Source of the DNA: Halalkalibaculum roseum
Lineage (GTDB): Bacteria; Bacteroidota; Rhodothermia; Balneolales; Balneolaceae
Direction: 5' to 3'
DNA: 64,000 nucleotides
Assembly (NCBI RefSeq): GCF_011059145.1
Contig: NZ_JAALLT010000004.1
Span: forward strand, 62,001-126,000
Positions 36,631 to 45,466 of this stretch are shown piece by piece. The notes beneath the pieces are model-generated. The model saw only the letters and a program-made list of their open reading frames with translations. It had not been told where the DNA came from and searched no databases. A program made the translations under genes and the position numbers. How positions within the stretch are numbered: the first letter of the stretch is position 1; every line of letters begins with the position of its first letter.

Positions 36631-36663
36631 AGCTTTACTAAACTTTGGAAGTTTAGTAAAGCT
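36631..36663. repeat. RAYT2-associated palindrome, downstream side
   Basis: Perfect 15-bp arms (AGCTTTACTAAACTT and complement) with a TGG loop, 9 bp after the RAYT2 stop codon. Each arm contains the odd palindrome TTTACTAAA. Confidence 0.95.
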
Positions 36664-36681
36664 GAATAAGGGCAATCAATC

Positions 36682-37200
36682 TTATAACGTAATCCTCTGA
36701 ATATCCCCTTTCTTAACGGCACCCATTACCTCTTCCATGTTGCTCATGTCTACGCCGTTTTCCTGAACATATTCAGCAGGAAGAACAACAACACGGAAAA
36801 TTTGATCCAGGGTGTAACCGTCACCAACCGTACTTAGATCAGTGTCTCCGGTTAAAAAGAGTTTCACATCAGCAACGGTATGATCAAAAGCATACTGCAA
36901 CTGGCCATCATTAAAGAATACGGATACCGGGAGTTGCTGCCAGACATCATTGCCGGTACTCTCATCCACCTCCCATAACAGGTAGACGGCGACAATATCA
37001 CTGCTATAAATCTCAACTGAGGGCGGAATCTCAAATATCTGCGTATAGCCGTTATTCTCCGTAAAGTCAGCTTCCACCTCAAAAGCCTGACCTATGGGTC
37101 CAGGAGGGCCCTCAGGTCCCTGGGGACCAATGGTTCCCGAACTTTCAATACATGAAGTGAAGATAAAAACCGATAATAGTATGCCTAAATATCTCATCAT
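36682..37200 (-). CDS. Lipoprotein with short collagen-like segment
   Basis: The 172-residue protein has a lipoprotein signal (MMRYLGILLSVFIFTSC) followed by a short Gly-X-Y run (GPQGPEGPPGPIGQ, about residues 25-38) and a beta-rich C-terminal domain. Proteins of this plan are frequent in Bacteroidota; the collagen-like piece may drive trimerisation. No enzyme motif. Monocistronic, with a 186-bp gap to the next gene upstream that holds nothing I can name. Confidence 0.78.
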   Translation of the reverse strand: MMRYLGILLSVFIFTSCIESSGTIGPQGPEGPPGPIGQAFEVEADFTENNGYTQIFEIPPSVEIYSSDIVAVYLLWEVDESTGNDVWQQLPVSVFFNDGQLQYAFDHTVADVKLFLTGDTDLSTVGDGYTLDQIFRVVVLPAEYVQENGVDMSNMEEVMGAVKKGDIQRITL

Positions 37201-37386
37201 AGTACCCTTTTTGTGAATATTTACACTCGCAGAACGAGCTACTGAAATCTAATATTTGGCAGATTTCATAAATTCACATGAACATGCGGTATAGAGAGAT
37301 AATAGTTTCTAGTGAATAGGAGTTGAATAAACGCCTTTAAAAGCTTTAAACCCGCATTTTATAGATTATAAGATAGTATGATGATC

Positions 37387-38649
37387 TCAATCATCATTAC
37401 GCATCTTAGTACTATCGGTGCTGTTCATCACAGCAGTGATTATTTGCTGTCGCAGGGTTTTGAGGTTGAAATAGGTACCGTTTTTCTGCAGTCCTGAATT
37501 CTGTCGGTTGGTAAGAAAGATGATGGAAAGATTTTCCTCTGGGATCACGACAACGTTGGTACCGGTGAAGCCCGTATGTCCAAAAGTGCCTTCCGGTGTA
37601 CCCTCCGCAGCTATAAATCCTTTATCCATAGCCCAACCCAATCCGTTTCCAAATCGATCTTTCGTTAAAAAAGTATCTATCACAGCTTTTGAAATAACTT
37701 GCTCACCCCGGTGTCGGCCCTCATGTAGCAATAAGTTGATCATTACCTGCAGCTCTTCAGCGGTAGAGAACAGTCCGGCGTGTCCGGCTACGCCGCCATT
37801 CGCATACCATGAATTGCCATCATTCACTTCACCCTTCAGTGTGTATTCCCGCCAGCCATCCCATGACTCAGGATCAACATCCACCCGGTATCCGAAATCG
37901 TCATCATAGACCATGCGCTTCTCAAAAGGATTACCGTGAGACGTTGCAGCAATCTTACTGAAGCCCTTATCAAGTGGGTTGAATACGGTTTTGGAAAGGT
38001 TCAACATTCCGTAAAACTCCTGCTGCAAAAACTCATCCAAAGTCTGACCCGAAACGCGCTCTATTACATCTCCCAATATCATAAATCCCAAGTCGCTGTA
38101 GTGGCGGCCCTTACCCACTTTCCATTCCAACGGCATCCCGGATATGGCCTCTAAACGTTCTTCCTTATTGGAAGCCAGGTAATAAAGCGGAAACCATTGT
38201 GGTAGTCCGGAGGAGTGTGTAAGCAAGTGACGAATGGTAATTTCCTGCCTGCTCTCCCTTTTGAAGCCTTCCAGATAGTCCGAAACAGGATCATTTAATG
38301 ATAGTTGTCCCCTGTCATTGAGTACCATAATTCCAAAGGTAGTAGCAAAAACTTTGGTCAGCGAGGCAAGGTCAAACAGATGCTCTACCTGCATGGGTTC
38401 CGGATTTTTCAGCTCTTCCATCCCATAGCGGTACTTCTGGGCAAAACCGTAAGCTTTGAAATGCAATACAGAATCTCCCTGCTGCAACCGAATAACCGCG
38501 CCGGGTATATGTTCCTTGTCGACTGCATCTTGTATCAGCGAATCTATAGAGGCAATATTACCAACTTTAGTGGGACTCTCCTGTTCCTGAGAACAGCCGG
38601 CAAAAACAGCGATGACCAGTATAAAAGAAAAAAATGAACGCTTATTCAT
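37387..38649 (-). CDS. Beta-lactamase-fold serine hydrolase, lipoprotein
   Basis: The 420-residue protein has a lipoprotein signal (ends FAGC) and the class-C beta-lactamase/DD-peptidase motifs: SLTK (Ser nucleophile, in DLASLTKVF), YSD in the second motif (HYSDLGFM), and HTG (FGHTGFTG). Members cleave beta-lactams, D-amino-acid peptides or esters. Location in the periplasm and closeness to a symporter, AnmK and a NagB-LmbE gene suggest action on muropeptides rather than antibiotics. Function is inferred. Confidence 0.88.
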   Translation of the reverse strand: MNKRSFFSFILVIAVFAGCSQEQESPTKVGNIASIDSLIQDAVDKEHIPGAVIRLQQGDSVLHFKAYGFAQKYRYGMEELKNPEPMQVEHLFDLASLTKVFATTFGIMVLNDRGQLSLNDPVSDYLEGFKRESRQEITIRHLLTHSSGLPQWFPLYYLASNKEERLEAISGMPLEWKVGKGRHYSDLGFMILGDVIERVSGQTLDEFLQQEFYGMLNLSKTVFNPLDKGFSKIAATSHGNPFEKRMVYDDDFGYRVDVDPESWDGWREYTLKGEVNDGNSWYANGGVAGHAGLFSTAEELQVMINLLLHEGRHRGEQVISKAVIDTFLTKDRFGNGLGWAMDKGFIAAEGTPEGTFGHTGFTGTNVVVIPEENLSIIFLTNRQNSGLQKNGTYFNLKTLRQQIITAVMNSTDSTKMRNDD

Positions 38650-38681
38650 TCAAATAAATGTAGTTCGAATTTGCCTCCAAA

Positions 38682-38714
38682 AGCTTTACTAAACTTCCAA
38701 AGTTTAGAAAAGCT
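38682..38714. repeat. Dispersed RAYT2-family palindrome
   Basis: Arms AGCTTTACTAAACTT and AAGTTTAGAAAAGCT with a CCA loop; one mismatch between arms. It is 2 kb from the RAYT2 copy, between two minus-strand genes, and its loop is the complement of the TGG loop at 36646-36648, as expected for the opposite orientation. Confidence 0.93.
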
Positions 38715-38724
38715 GTGTGATTAC

Positions 38725-39153
38725 TTAACTGCTCTTATTCGTATTATTTTCCTCATCCGCCATATTCTCATAGACACTGTCGTTTGGCTCCCACAGCTCA
38801 ATTTTTTGACCGTCGGGATCCATAATCCACCCGAACTTGCCATAATCATAGACCTCCATTTCGCCGACGACTTCTACTCCTTCCTCTTCCAGAACTTTCA
38901 ACAGGGCTTCCAGATCATCCACCCTGTAATTATACATAAAGTCTTTCTTGCTCGGTGCGAAATAGTCTGTATCCTTATCAAAAGGTCCCCACGCCGTGAA
39001 GCCTTTTTTCTTTTCATCTTCGGCATGCCGCCACTCAAATGTGCCGCCATATTGACCGCTCTGGATACCCAGGTGTTTCCGGTACCACTCTTTTGACTTT
39101 TCCGGATTTTCACTTTTAAAAAACACTCCCCCTATTCCTGTTACTCGTTTCAT
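38725..39153 (-). CDS. VOC-family (glyoxalase/bleomycin-resistance-like) protein
   Basis: The 142-residue cytoplasmic protein shows one VOC module pair: ITGIGGVFFKSENPEKSKEWYRKHLGI at the start and VEVVGEMEVYDYGKFGWIMDPDGQKIELWEP at the end, where the Glu of KIELWE is a typical metal ligand. Substrates in this superfamily vary widely (glyoxalase, dioxygenases, resistance proteins). It is separated from the ankyrin protein by 42 bp. Confidence 0.88.
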   Translation of the reverse strand: MKRVTGIGGVFFKSENPEKSKEWYRKHLGIQSGQYGGTFEWRHAEDEKKKGFTAWGPFDKDTDYFAPSKKDFMYNYRVDDLEALLKVLEEEGVEVVGEMEVYDYGKFGWIMDPDGQKIELWEPNDSVYENMADEENNTNKSS

Positions 39154-39195
39154 AATGATCTCCTCCTCTTAAATGTTAGAATTTATATTCAATGC

Positions 39196-39708
39196 TTATG
39201 ATCCCTCTCCGGTTCTTTCTTTAATAGCCGTTACTGCTTCGATACATCCCAGTATTTCGGCTTGTTCCAAGGGTGTGGCTTTGTCATCAATACGTGTTCG
39301 AATCGTGGGATCGGCCCCTTGATCCAATAAATAGTTGATGAGCCTGACATCATTGCCGGCTGCAGCCCAGTGTAGCGGGGTCCAGTCATTTAATCCGCGC
39401 TGGTTGATATCGGCGCCGTACTGCAACAACAAGCCAATCATATCCTCTCGCTCATCTCTTTCCGAGGAGAGAGCAGCAATGATTGAAGGAAATCCATCAT
39501 TACCTTCATAATTTGGATTTGCCCCGGCTACCAGTAATTTCTTTATAAAACTCAAGGAACTGTGATACAGGGCATATTCCAGTAAATGGCCGACCCCGGT
39601 CTCCCGGCAATTGGGAAAATCCGGCCTGTTCCCAAGTAGTGCTCTGAGAAACTCAAAATCATTATTTTTAAAAGCACGGTCCAGTTTTATACCTAATTCA
39701 TTGACCAA
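39196..39708 (-). CDS. Ankyrin-repeat protein
   Basis: The 170-residue protein has no signal peptide and consists of about four ankyrin repeats. The clearest is NDWTPLHWAAAGNDVRLINYLLDQGADP; others are LLEYALYHSSLSFIKKLLVAGANP and PSIIAALSSERDEREDMIGLLLQYGADI. Ankyrin repeats bind proteins. It lies 20 bp upstream on the same strand relative to the end of the symporter gene, so they may be co-transcribed with the VOC gene. Confidence 0.88.
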   Translation of the reverse strand: MVNELGIKLDRAFKNNDFEFLRALLGNRPDFPNCRETGVGHLLEYALYHSSLSFIKKLLVAGANPNYEGNDGFPSIIAALSSERDEREDMIGLLLQYGADINQRGLNDWTPLHWAAAGNDVRLINYLLDQGADPTIRTRIDDKATPLEQAEILGCIEAVTAIKERTGEGS

Positions 39709-39728
39709 AATGATCTCCTACTTAGATA

Positions 39729-41270
39729 TTATTTGGTAAAAGTACGAATCAAATATGAGATATAACCTGCAACTACTACAATCATACTCCCTACCACTGT
39801 ATATAAAGGCCAGGCAATGGCAAGTCCCTCTCCAGGCAACAGGTTTTGAACCGGACCTTTTACCATGAAGAGCAGCGAGATCAAACCGGCGAAAAAGCCG
39901 ATCATGGCATCTCTTTTATCAGGCTTATTAAACCAGCGACCCAGTACGAAAGCACCCAACAGGCCTCCATAGGTATAAGAAGCAATGCCCAGTCCCAATT
40001 CTACAACCGCGGGACGTTCGCCCTCCTGAAGCTGTAATACAGCAAAGAAAAACGCTGACCCGGTCAGGATAAAAGCCCAAACCATGGTAATGATCCGTGA
40101 TATTTTCAGATCCTTTTCCTGTGTATTCTCCTTGCCAAAATAGGGCTTGTACAAATCCAGCGTTGTTGCCGATGCCAGGGAGTTCAGTGAAGAACTGAGA
40201 CTGCTCATGGCAGCGGCAAAAAGAGAGGCTACGATAAGTCCTGAGAAGCCTACGGGAAGCTGTTCAACTATGAACTTGGCAAAGATCTCATCGGTAGTGG
40301 CCAACCCTAACTCTGCCGGAGTCTGGGCATTGTAAAAACCGTATAACAGAAGTCCGATTCCAAGAAAAAGGGCAAACTGCAGGGCTACGACTACCCCGCT
40401 CCAGATCAGTGCCTTCTGACTGTTTTTAAGATTCCGGGTGGTCAACAGGCGCTGCACGATCAGCTGATCGGTACCATGAGAAGCCACCGAAAATATAGCC
40501 CCACCAATAAGAGCGGTAAAGAAGGTATAGGGCTGTGCAATGAATTCCGTAAATTCCATGTCAAAACCGAAATCAATAAGAAGAAGCTTTCCGGAATCAC
40601 GCGCCATATCCATGGCTCCTGCAATTCCAGCCGGGAGATCCGCAATCATGATAGCGGCTGCAAAAAGCGCACCGCCTATATAAACTCCCATCTGCATTAC
40701 ATCCATCCAAACGACCGCTTTAATACCACCGATTAGAGTATATACCAAGGTTATCACCGAAATGGCCGTTATAGAGAGAAGGTAGATCTCAAGGTCACCC
40801 CATCCTGAAAAGGCACCGCCCAATCTCAAAATAATGGCCAGGGGTATGGCCGTGGCAAAAAGACGGACTCCATCGGCAAGCAGGCGGGTAACCATGAAAG
40901 TGCTGCTGGTTGCATTCCGCATAGAGGGGCCGAAACGCTGTTCCAGAAATTGGTAGGCCGTCGACAGGTTCCCTTCATAATATTTTGGCAGAAAAAACAG
41001 GCTCACTAAAATACGTCCTACAATATATCCAAAAGTAATCTGCAGAAAGGTGAGGTTCCCGCCATAGGCTACCGCCGGTATACTGATAAACGTAAGGGTA
41101 CTGGTTTCCGTAGCCACCACCGAGAATAGTACGGCCCACCAGGGTATGTCGTGACCGCCAAGAAAATAGTCGGAAGTAGAAGTCTGCTTCCCCGCGATGC
41201 GTATCCCTAAAAAGGCAACACCCACCAGGTAAATTACGATAACGGTATAATCTATAACTGAAAATCCCAC
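39729..41270 (-). CDS. Sodium:solute symporter (SSS family)
   Basis: The 513-residue protein has about 13 hydrophobic segments and SSS signatures: FFLGGHDIPWWAVLFS near the N-terminus, the KAVVWMDVMQMGVY segment, and GLIVASLFAAAMSSLSSSLNSLAS in the middle, which carries sodium-site Ser residues. It imports a solute with sodium. The divergent anmK gene suggests an amino-sugar such as anhydro-MurNAc, MurNAc or sialic acid, but this is inferred from context. Confidence 0.93.
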   Translation of the reverse strand: MGFSVIDYTVIVIYLVGVAFLGIRIAGKQTSTSDYFLGGHDIPWWAVLFSVVATETSTLTFISIPAVAYGGNLTFLQITFGYIVGRILVSLFFLPKYYEGNLSTAYQFLEQRFGPSMRNATSSTFMVTRLLADGVRLFATAIPLAIILRLGGAFSGWGDLEIYLLSITAISVITLVYTLIGGIKAVVWMDVMQMGVYIGGALFAAAIMIADLPAGIAGAMDMARDSGKLLLIDFGFDMEFTEFIAQPYTFFTALIGGAIFSVASHGTDQLIVQRLLTTRNLKNSQKALIWSGVVVALQFALFLGIGLLLYGFYNAQTPAELGLATTDEIFAKFIVEQLPVGFSGLIVASLFAAAMSSLSSSLNSLASATTLDLYKPYFGKENTQEKDLKISRIITMVWAFILTGSAFFFAVLQLQEGERPAVVELGLGIASYTYGGLLGAFVLGRWFNKPDKRDAMIGFFAGLISLLFMVKGPVQNLLPGEGLAIAWPLYTVVGSMIVVVAGYISYLIRTFTK

Positions 41271-41469
41271 ACCAACCGGATTAGATTTCGAATAAATTCA
41301 AATCATTATACTAGGTATTTGCAACAGAATACAGTATTTGTTTTTAGCCTCTCTATATGGCATATGTTTGATTCAAATAGGAGGTAATGAAATCCGATTT
41401 AGTGTCGAGGGATTTTCATCTTCATTTGCTATAATTGAGGTATATAAACCACGGGATTTAAAGACTTAC

Positions 41470-42672
41470 ATGAACCCCTCGATTTCAAAACTATCGGGTA
41501 TTTCGGGAAAAAAGACGCGGCGAATTGTCGGACTAATGTCAGGCACATCACTGGATGGCTTGGACATCGCTCTTTGCGATGTTACCGGTTCCGGTACCGA
41601 TACCTCGGTGGATCTTGTCCGGTTTGATACTATCTCTTATGACAGAAATACCCGGGAGGCTCTATCAGAGATAACCTCCGTAGAGCAGGCAGAATTGGAA
41701 AAGGTTTGCATCATGAATGCAAGACTGGGAGAGCTGCATGCCCAAATGATTTTGGATACACTGGATAAATGGAGTATAAAACCTTTAGATGTTGATTGTA
41801 TTGCCAGCCACGGGCAGACAATATTTCACGCCCCAAAAAGCAAACACGGCGTAAATGATTTGCCGAATGCTACCTTGCAAATCGGGGATGGAGATCATAT
41901 TGCATCCAAGACCGGAATACTTACGATAAGTGACTTCCGGCAAAAGCATACGGCGGTCGGAGGTGAGGGAGCTCCCATGGCGGGTTTGGTTGATGAAATA
42001 CTGTTCCGACATGCTCATGAAAATCGCATCTTATTGAATATTGGCGGTATCGCAAACCTGACTCTGCTACCTGCCGGGAAAGGCAACCACCGGCCCGCAA
42101 TGACCACAGATACCGGTCCGGGAAACACGCTCATTGACGCAGCTGTGCGAAAATATTTTGCCAGGAACTATGACAAGGATGGAGAAATTGCACAGTCCGG
42201 CAAAGTCGACCGAACCCTTCTGAATAAACTGAAGGAGCATCCCTTTTTTAAAAGATCCATACCCAAGACCACCGGACCTGAACTGTTTAACCTTGCCTGG
42301 GTTCTGGAAATATTATCCGCAAATCAGATAGCAATCCCTGAACCTGAGGATCTGATTGCTACGCTAACTCGGCTGACAGCTGAAACCATTGCGGAAGCCA
42401 TCCACAATTTGGAGCATGACGATGATAATATTCAGGTTTATGTCAGCGGCGGCGGAGTTCACAATAAGCTGCTTATGAAGTGGCTTAAAGAGCATTTGCC
42501 CGGCTACTGGATTCAGAATTTCAAAAAATTAGGCCTGGATCCTGACGCTAAAGAGGCTGTGCTTTTTGCGGTGCTGGCTAATGAAACTCTTGCGGGAGAG
42601 GGATTCCGATTGGAGAATCATTCAAAACAACTTCAGAAAGTAAATTTTGGGAAGATCTCTTTTCCTAAATGA
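41470..42672 (+). CDS. anmK: Anhydro-N-acetylmuramic acid kinase
   Basis: I start at the ATG at 41470; an earlier in-frame start adds 44 unlikely residues. AnmK phosphorylates and opens 1,6-anhydro-MurNAc to MurNAc-6-phosphate in murein recycling. Signatures are IVGLMSGTSLDGLDIAL (phosphate loop), SHGQTIFHAP, LQIGDGDHIA, FRQKHTAVGGEGAPMAG, and TDTGPGNTLIDA, with VYVSGGGVHNKLLM late. The protein (400 residues) is close to the usual length. It is followed by the NagB-LmbE gene after 61 bp. Confidence 0.95.
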   Translation: MNPSISKLSGISGKKTRRIVGLMSGTSLDGLDIALCDVTGSGTDTSVDLVRFDTISYDRNTREALSEITSVEQAELEKVCIMNARLGELHAQMILDTLDKWSIKPLDVDCIASHGQTIFHAPKSKHGVNDLPNATLQIGDGDHIASKTGILTISDFRQKHTAVGGEGAPMAGLVDEILFRHAHENRILLNIGGIANLTLLPAGKGNHRPAMTTDTGPGNTLIDAAVRKYFARNYDKDGEIAQSGKVDRTLLNKLKEHPFFKRSIPKTTGPELFNLAWVLEILSANQIAIPEPEDLIATLTRLTAETIAEAIHNLEHDDDNIQVYVSGGGVHNKLLMKWLKEHLPGYWIQNFKKLGLDPDAKEAVLFAVLANETLAGEGFRLENHSKQLQKVNFGKISFPK

Positions 42673-42733
42673 GCATAAGATGACAATCAGAATTATATTT
42701 ACTATAAATCTCAGTTAAATACCATTTGATACT

Positions 42734-44653
42734 ATGAAATATCCGGATGCCGAAGCCCGACTAAGATACTATGAAAAGGTACCCACCGAAATCTTTGAGG
42801 ATTCGAAAAAGGCATCGAAACATGTTGCCAAAGAAATTGCGGACCTTATCCGCCAGCGGAATAAAAACGATAAAAACACCGTACTGGGACTTGCTACCGG
42901 ATCGACTCCTACCAAAGTTTATGACGAACTGGTCAGGCTGCACAAAGAAGAAGGGTTGAGCTTTAAAAATGTTATCACCTTCAATCTGGACGAATACTAT
43001 CCTATGGAGCCTGATTCCCTTCAAAGTTACGTACGGTTTATGAAAGAACACCTTTTCGATCATATCGACATACCCGATGAACAAGTGCATATACCCGATG
43101 GTACGGTAGAGGAAGATAAGGTTACCGAATATTGCAAGCTGTATGAGCAGCAGATTCGTGATGCCGGCGGAATTGATATACAGCTGCTGGGTATCGGGCG
43201 TACCGGACATATCGGATTTAACGAGCCGGGTTCCCGGCCGGATTCCAGGACCCGACTGATTACCCTCGACCGGATCACCCGTAAGGATGCCGCCAGCGAT
43301 TTCTTCGGTGAGGAGTATGTGCCGCGCCGTGCCATTACCATGGGGGTCGGCACTATTCTCGATGCCCGGCGGGTTATCATGATGGCCTGGGGAGAAGGCA
43401 AGGCACCCGTCATTCAAGAAGCTATTGAAGGTCCTATTAGGGAGAGCGTACCGGCCACCTACCTGCAAAACCATACGGATGCCACCGTCATCCTCGACGA
43501 CGCCTCCTCCGCAGAACTGACCCGGCGCAAAACCCCATGGCTGCTCACCTCCTGCGATTGGGATGATCAGATGATTCGCAAAGGTGTGGTCTGGCTATGC
43601 CGAAAAGTAGATAAACCCGTACTGAAGCTGACCGATGAAGATTATAACGAACATGGGATGGGTGACCTGCTTACCCAGTTTGGGCCGGCCTATGACATAA
43701 ACATAAAAGTATTTAATGAGCTACAGCATACTATTACAGGCTGGCCCGGTGGAAAGCCGGAAGCTGACGACACCAACCGACCGGAGCGGGCCAAGCCTTT
43801 TCCAAAGCGTGTAATTATTTTCAGTCCTCACCCGGATGACGATGTTATCTCCATGGGCGGTACTCTGATTCGGTTAGTAGAACACGGGCATGATGTGCAT
43901 GTAGCATACCAAACCTCAGGCAATATCGCGGTCTTCGACGACGATGTAGTTCGATTTGTGGATTTTGTATCAGACTACAACGAACTCTTTGGGATGGAGC
44001 ACGAAGAAGCGGAAGAGATGCTCAGTGAGATTAAAAGTTTTCTAAAAGACAAGACACCGGGGCAGGTCGATTCGGAAGAAATAAAAGAGATTAAAGGATT
44101 GATTCGTCGCAATGAAACTAAAGCTGCTGCCCGCTACTGCGGCCTGTCGGAGGGAAAACTGCATTTCCTGGACTTGCCATTCTATGAGACCGGGAGGGTT
44201 AAGAAGAAACCGCTTTCTCAGGCCGATGTTGATATTGTGACTGAACTTCTCCGAGAGGTGAAACCCCACCAGGTTTATGCTGCAGGTGACCTCTCTGACC
44301 CACACGGAACACACCGTGTATGCCTGCAAGCGATATATAAAGCCCTGGAAACCTGCAAAGATGACGACTGGATCGAAGATTGTTTTGTCTGGCTGTATCG
44401 CGGAGCCTGGCAGGAATGGGACATCAATCAAATTGAAATGGCTGTACCATTGAGTCCGCAGGAGCTTGCGAAAAAGAGAAAAGCCATATTTAAGCACCAG
44501 TCGCAAAAAGATCGTCCGCTGTTTCCGGGACCGGACCCGCGGGAGTTCTGGCAGCGTTCAGAAGAGCGTAATCGCAACACCGCCCGGCTCTATGATAAAC
44601 TGGGTTTTGCCGAATATGAAGCCATTGAAGCTTTTGTACAATACAGGTTGTGA
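42734..44653 (+). CDS. Glucosamine-6-phosphate deaminase fused to LmbE-like deacetylase
   Basis: The 639-residue protein has an N-terminal NagB domain (about 20-280: LGLATGSTPTKVYDELV, NLDEYYPM, IGRTGHIGFNEPGSR) and a C-terminal PIG-L/LmbE domain (about 355-639) with the zinc motif SPHPDDDVISMGG and a late DPHGTHR. NagB converts GlcN-6-P to fructose-6-P; LmbE domains remove N-acetyl groups from sugars. A single chain could deacetylate then deaminate an amino sugar, following AnmK in recycling. This fusion is known in Bacteroidota. Confidence 0.93.
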   Translation: MKYPDAEARLRYYEKVPTEIFEDSKKASKHVAKEIADLIRQRNKNDKNTVLGLATGSTPTKVYDELVRLHKEEGLSFKNVITFNLDEYYPMEPDSLQSYVRFMKEHLFDHIDIPDEQVHIPDGTVEEDKVTEYCKLYEQQIRDAGGIDIQLLGIGRTGHIGFNEPGSRPDSRTRLITLDRITRKDAASDFFGEEYVPRRAITMGVGTILDARRVIMMAWGEGKAPVIQEAIEGPIRESVPATYLQNHTDATVILDDASSAELTRRKTPWLLTSCDWDDQMIRKGVVWLCRKVDKPVLKLTDEDYNEHGMGDLLTQFGPAYDINIKVFNELQHTITGWPGGKPEADDTNRPERAKPFPKRVIIFSPHPDDDVISMGGTLIRLVEHGHDVHVAYQTSGNIAVFDDDVVRFVDFVSDYNELFGMEHEEAEEMLSEIKSFLKDKTPGQVDSEEIKEIKGLIRRNETKAAARYCGLSEGKLHFLDLPFYETGRVKKKPLSQADVDIVTELLREVKPHQVYAAGDLSDPHGTHRVCLQAIYKALETCKDDDWIEDCFVWLYRGAWQEWDINQIEMAVPLSPQELAKKRKAIFKHQSQKDRPLFPGPDPREFWQRSEERNRNTARLYDKLGFAEYEAIEAFVQYRL

Positions 44654-44669
44654 TAATAAATGAAATGGC

Positions 44670-45260
44670 TTATCGGTGCTCATTCAGCCAGTTGAGTAAC
44701 TGCTGAATAGCCTTACCGCGGTGACTTATTTCATTTTTGATCTCTGAAGCCATTTCCGCAAAGGTTTCCTCATAATCTTCAGGCTGAAATACGGGATCAT
44801 AGCCAAAACCTTTTTCGCCTCGTTCTTCCTTCAGGATTTTCCCGCGGCATACTCCTTCAAAGGTGTGTGTCCCCTCATCCGATACCAGCGCTGCTACCGT
44901 TCTAAATTGAGCGCGTCGATCCTTGAGGTCCACTCCGGCGAGCTCTGCAAGAAGTTTTTCTACATTATCCTCGTAACTGGCATTTTCTCCTGCATATCTG
45001 GCGGAGAATACTCCCGGGCGGCCGTCCAAGGCGTCCACTTCGAGTCCGGTATCATCGGCGAGAGCAGGAAGGCCGGTCTCTTCGTATACATAACGGGCTT
45101 TCTTGAGAGCATTCCCCTCCAGGGTCAGTTTGTCTTCCTCCACTTCTTCGAGGTGCGAGAATTCGAGAGCTGATCTCAGTTTAATACCGAGCGGTCGAAG
45201 CGTCTCTTTGAGTTCTTCAATCTTATGTTTGTTGCGCGAGGCAAGGACGATGGTATCCAT
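44670..45260 (-). CDS. rdgB: XTP/dITP diphosphatase (RdgB/HAM1)
   Basis: The ATG at 45260 (MDTIVLASRNKHKIEELKETL) gives the standard N-terminus; a start 39 bp upstream adds residues not expected. The enzyme removes non-canonical purine triphosphates. The motifs LASRNKHKI, LADDTGLEVDALDGRPGVFSARYAG, EGVCRGKI and GEKGFGYDPVFQPE are all present. It converges with the NagB-LmbE gene. A word-repeat array lies upstream. Confidence 0.95.
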   Translation of the reverse strand: MDTIVLASRNKHKIEELKETLRPLGIKLRSALEFSHLEEVEEDKLTLEGNALKKARYVYEETGLPALADDTGLEVDALDGRPGVFSARYAGENASYEDNVEKLLAELAGVDLKDRRAQFRTVAALVSDEGTHTFEGVCRGKILKEERGEKGFGYDPVFQPEDYEETFAEMASEIKNEISHRGKAIQQLLNWLNEHR

Positions 45261-45340
45261 TTCAAGATTTTTGATTGTGATTGTATGATCAACTATCACG
45301 CTAAGTTCTGTAGGTATAAGTGTAAAAGGCTATTACACAG

Positions 45341-45427
45341 TGCTTCACAGAGAAACCACAGAGTGACACAAAGTTCCTTACACCCTATACCTTATACCTT
45401 TTACTTTTACCTTATACCTTAAATACT
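45341..45427. repeat. Word-repeat array upstream of rdgB
   Basis: From 45386 to 45427 the sequence splits into six heptamers such as TATACCT (twice), TTTACTT, TTACCTT, ATACCTT. Just before it, ACCACAGAGTGACACAAAGT resembles, in reverse complement, the block at 53541-53564. No gene fits here. Confidence 0.8.
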
Positions 45428-45466
45428 ACTTGTTACATAGAGGTTAAAACAGTAACTCAGCCTGCC

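Noticed and set aside
37387-38649. Antibiotic-resistance beta-lactamase
   Set aside because: The fold motifs are shared with DD-peptidases and esterases; context points to cell-wall recycling and nothing shows resistance.
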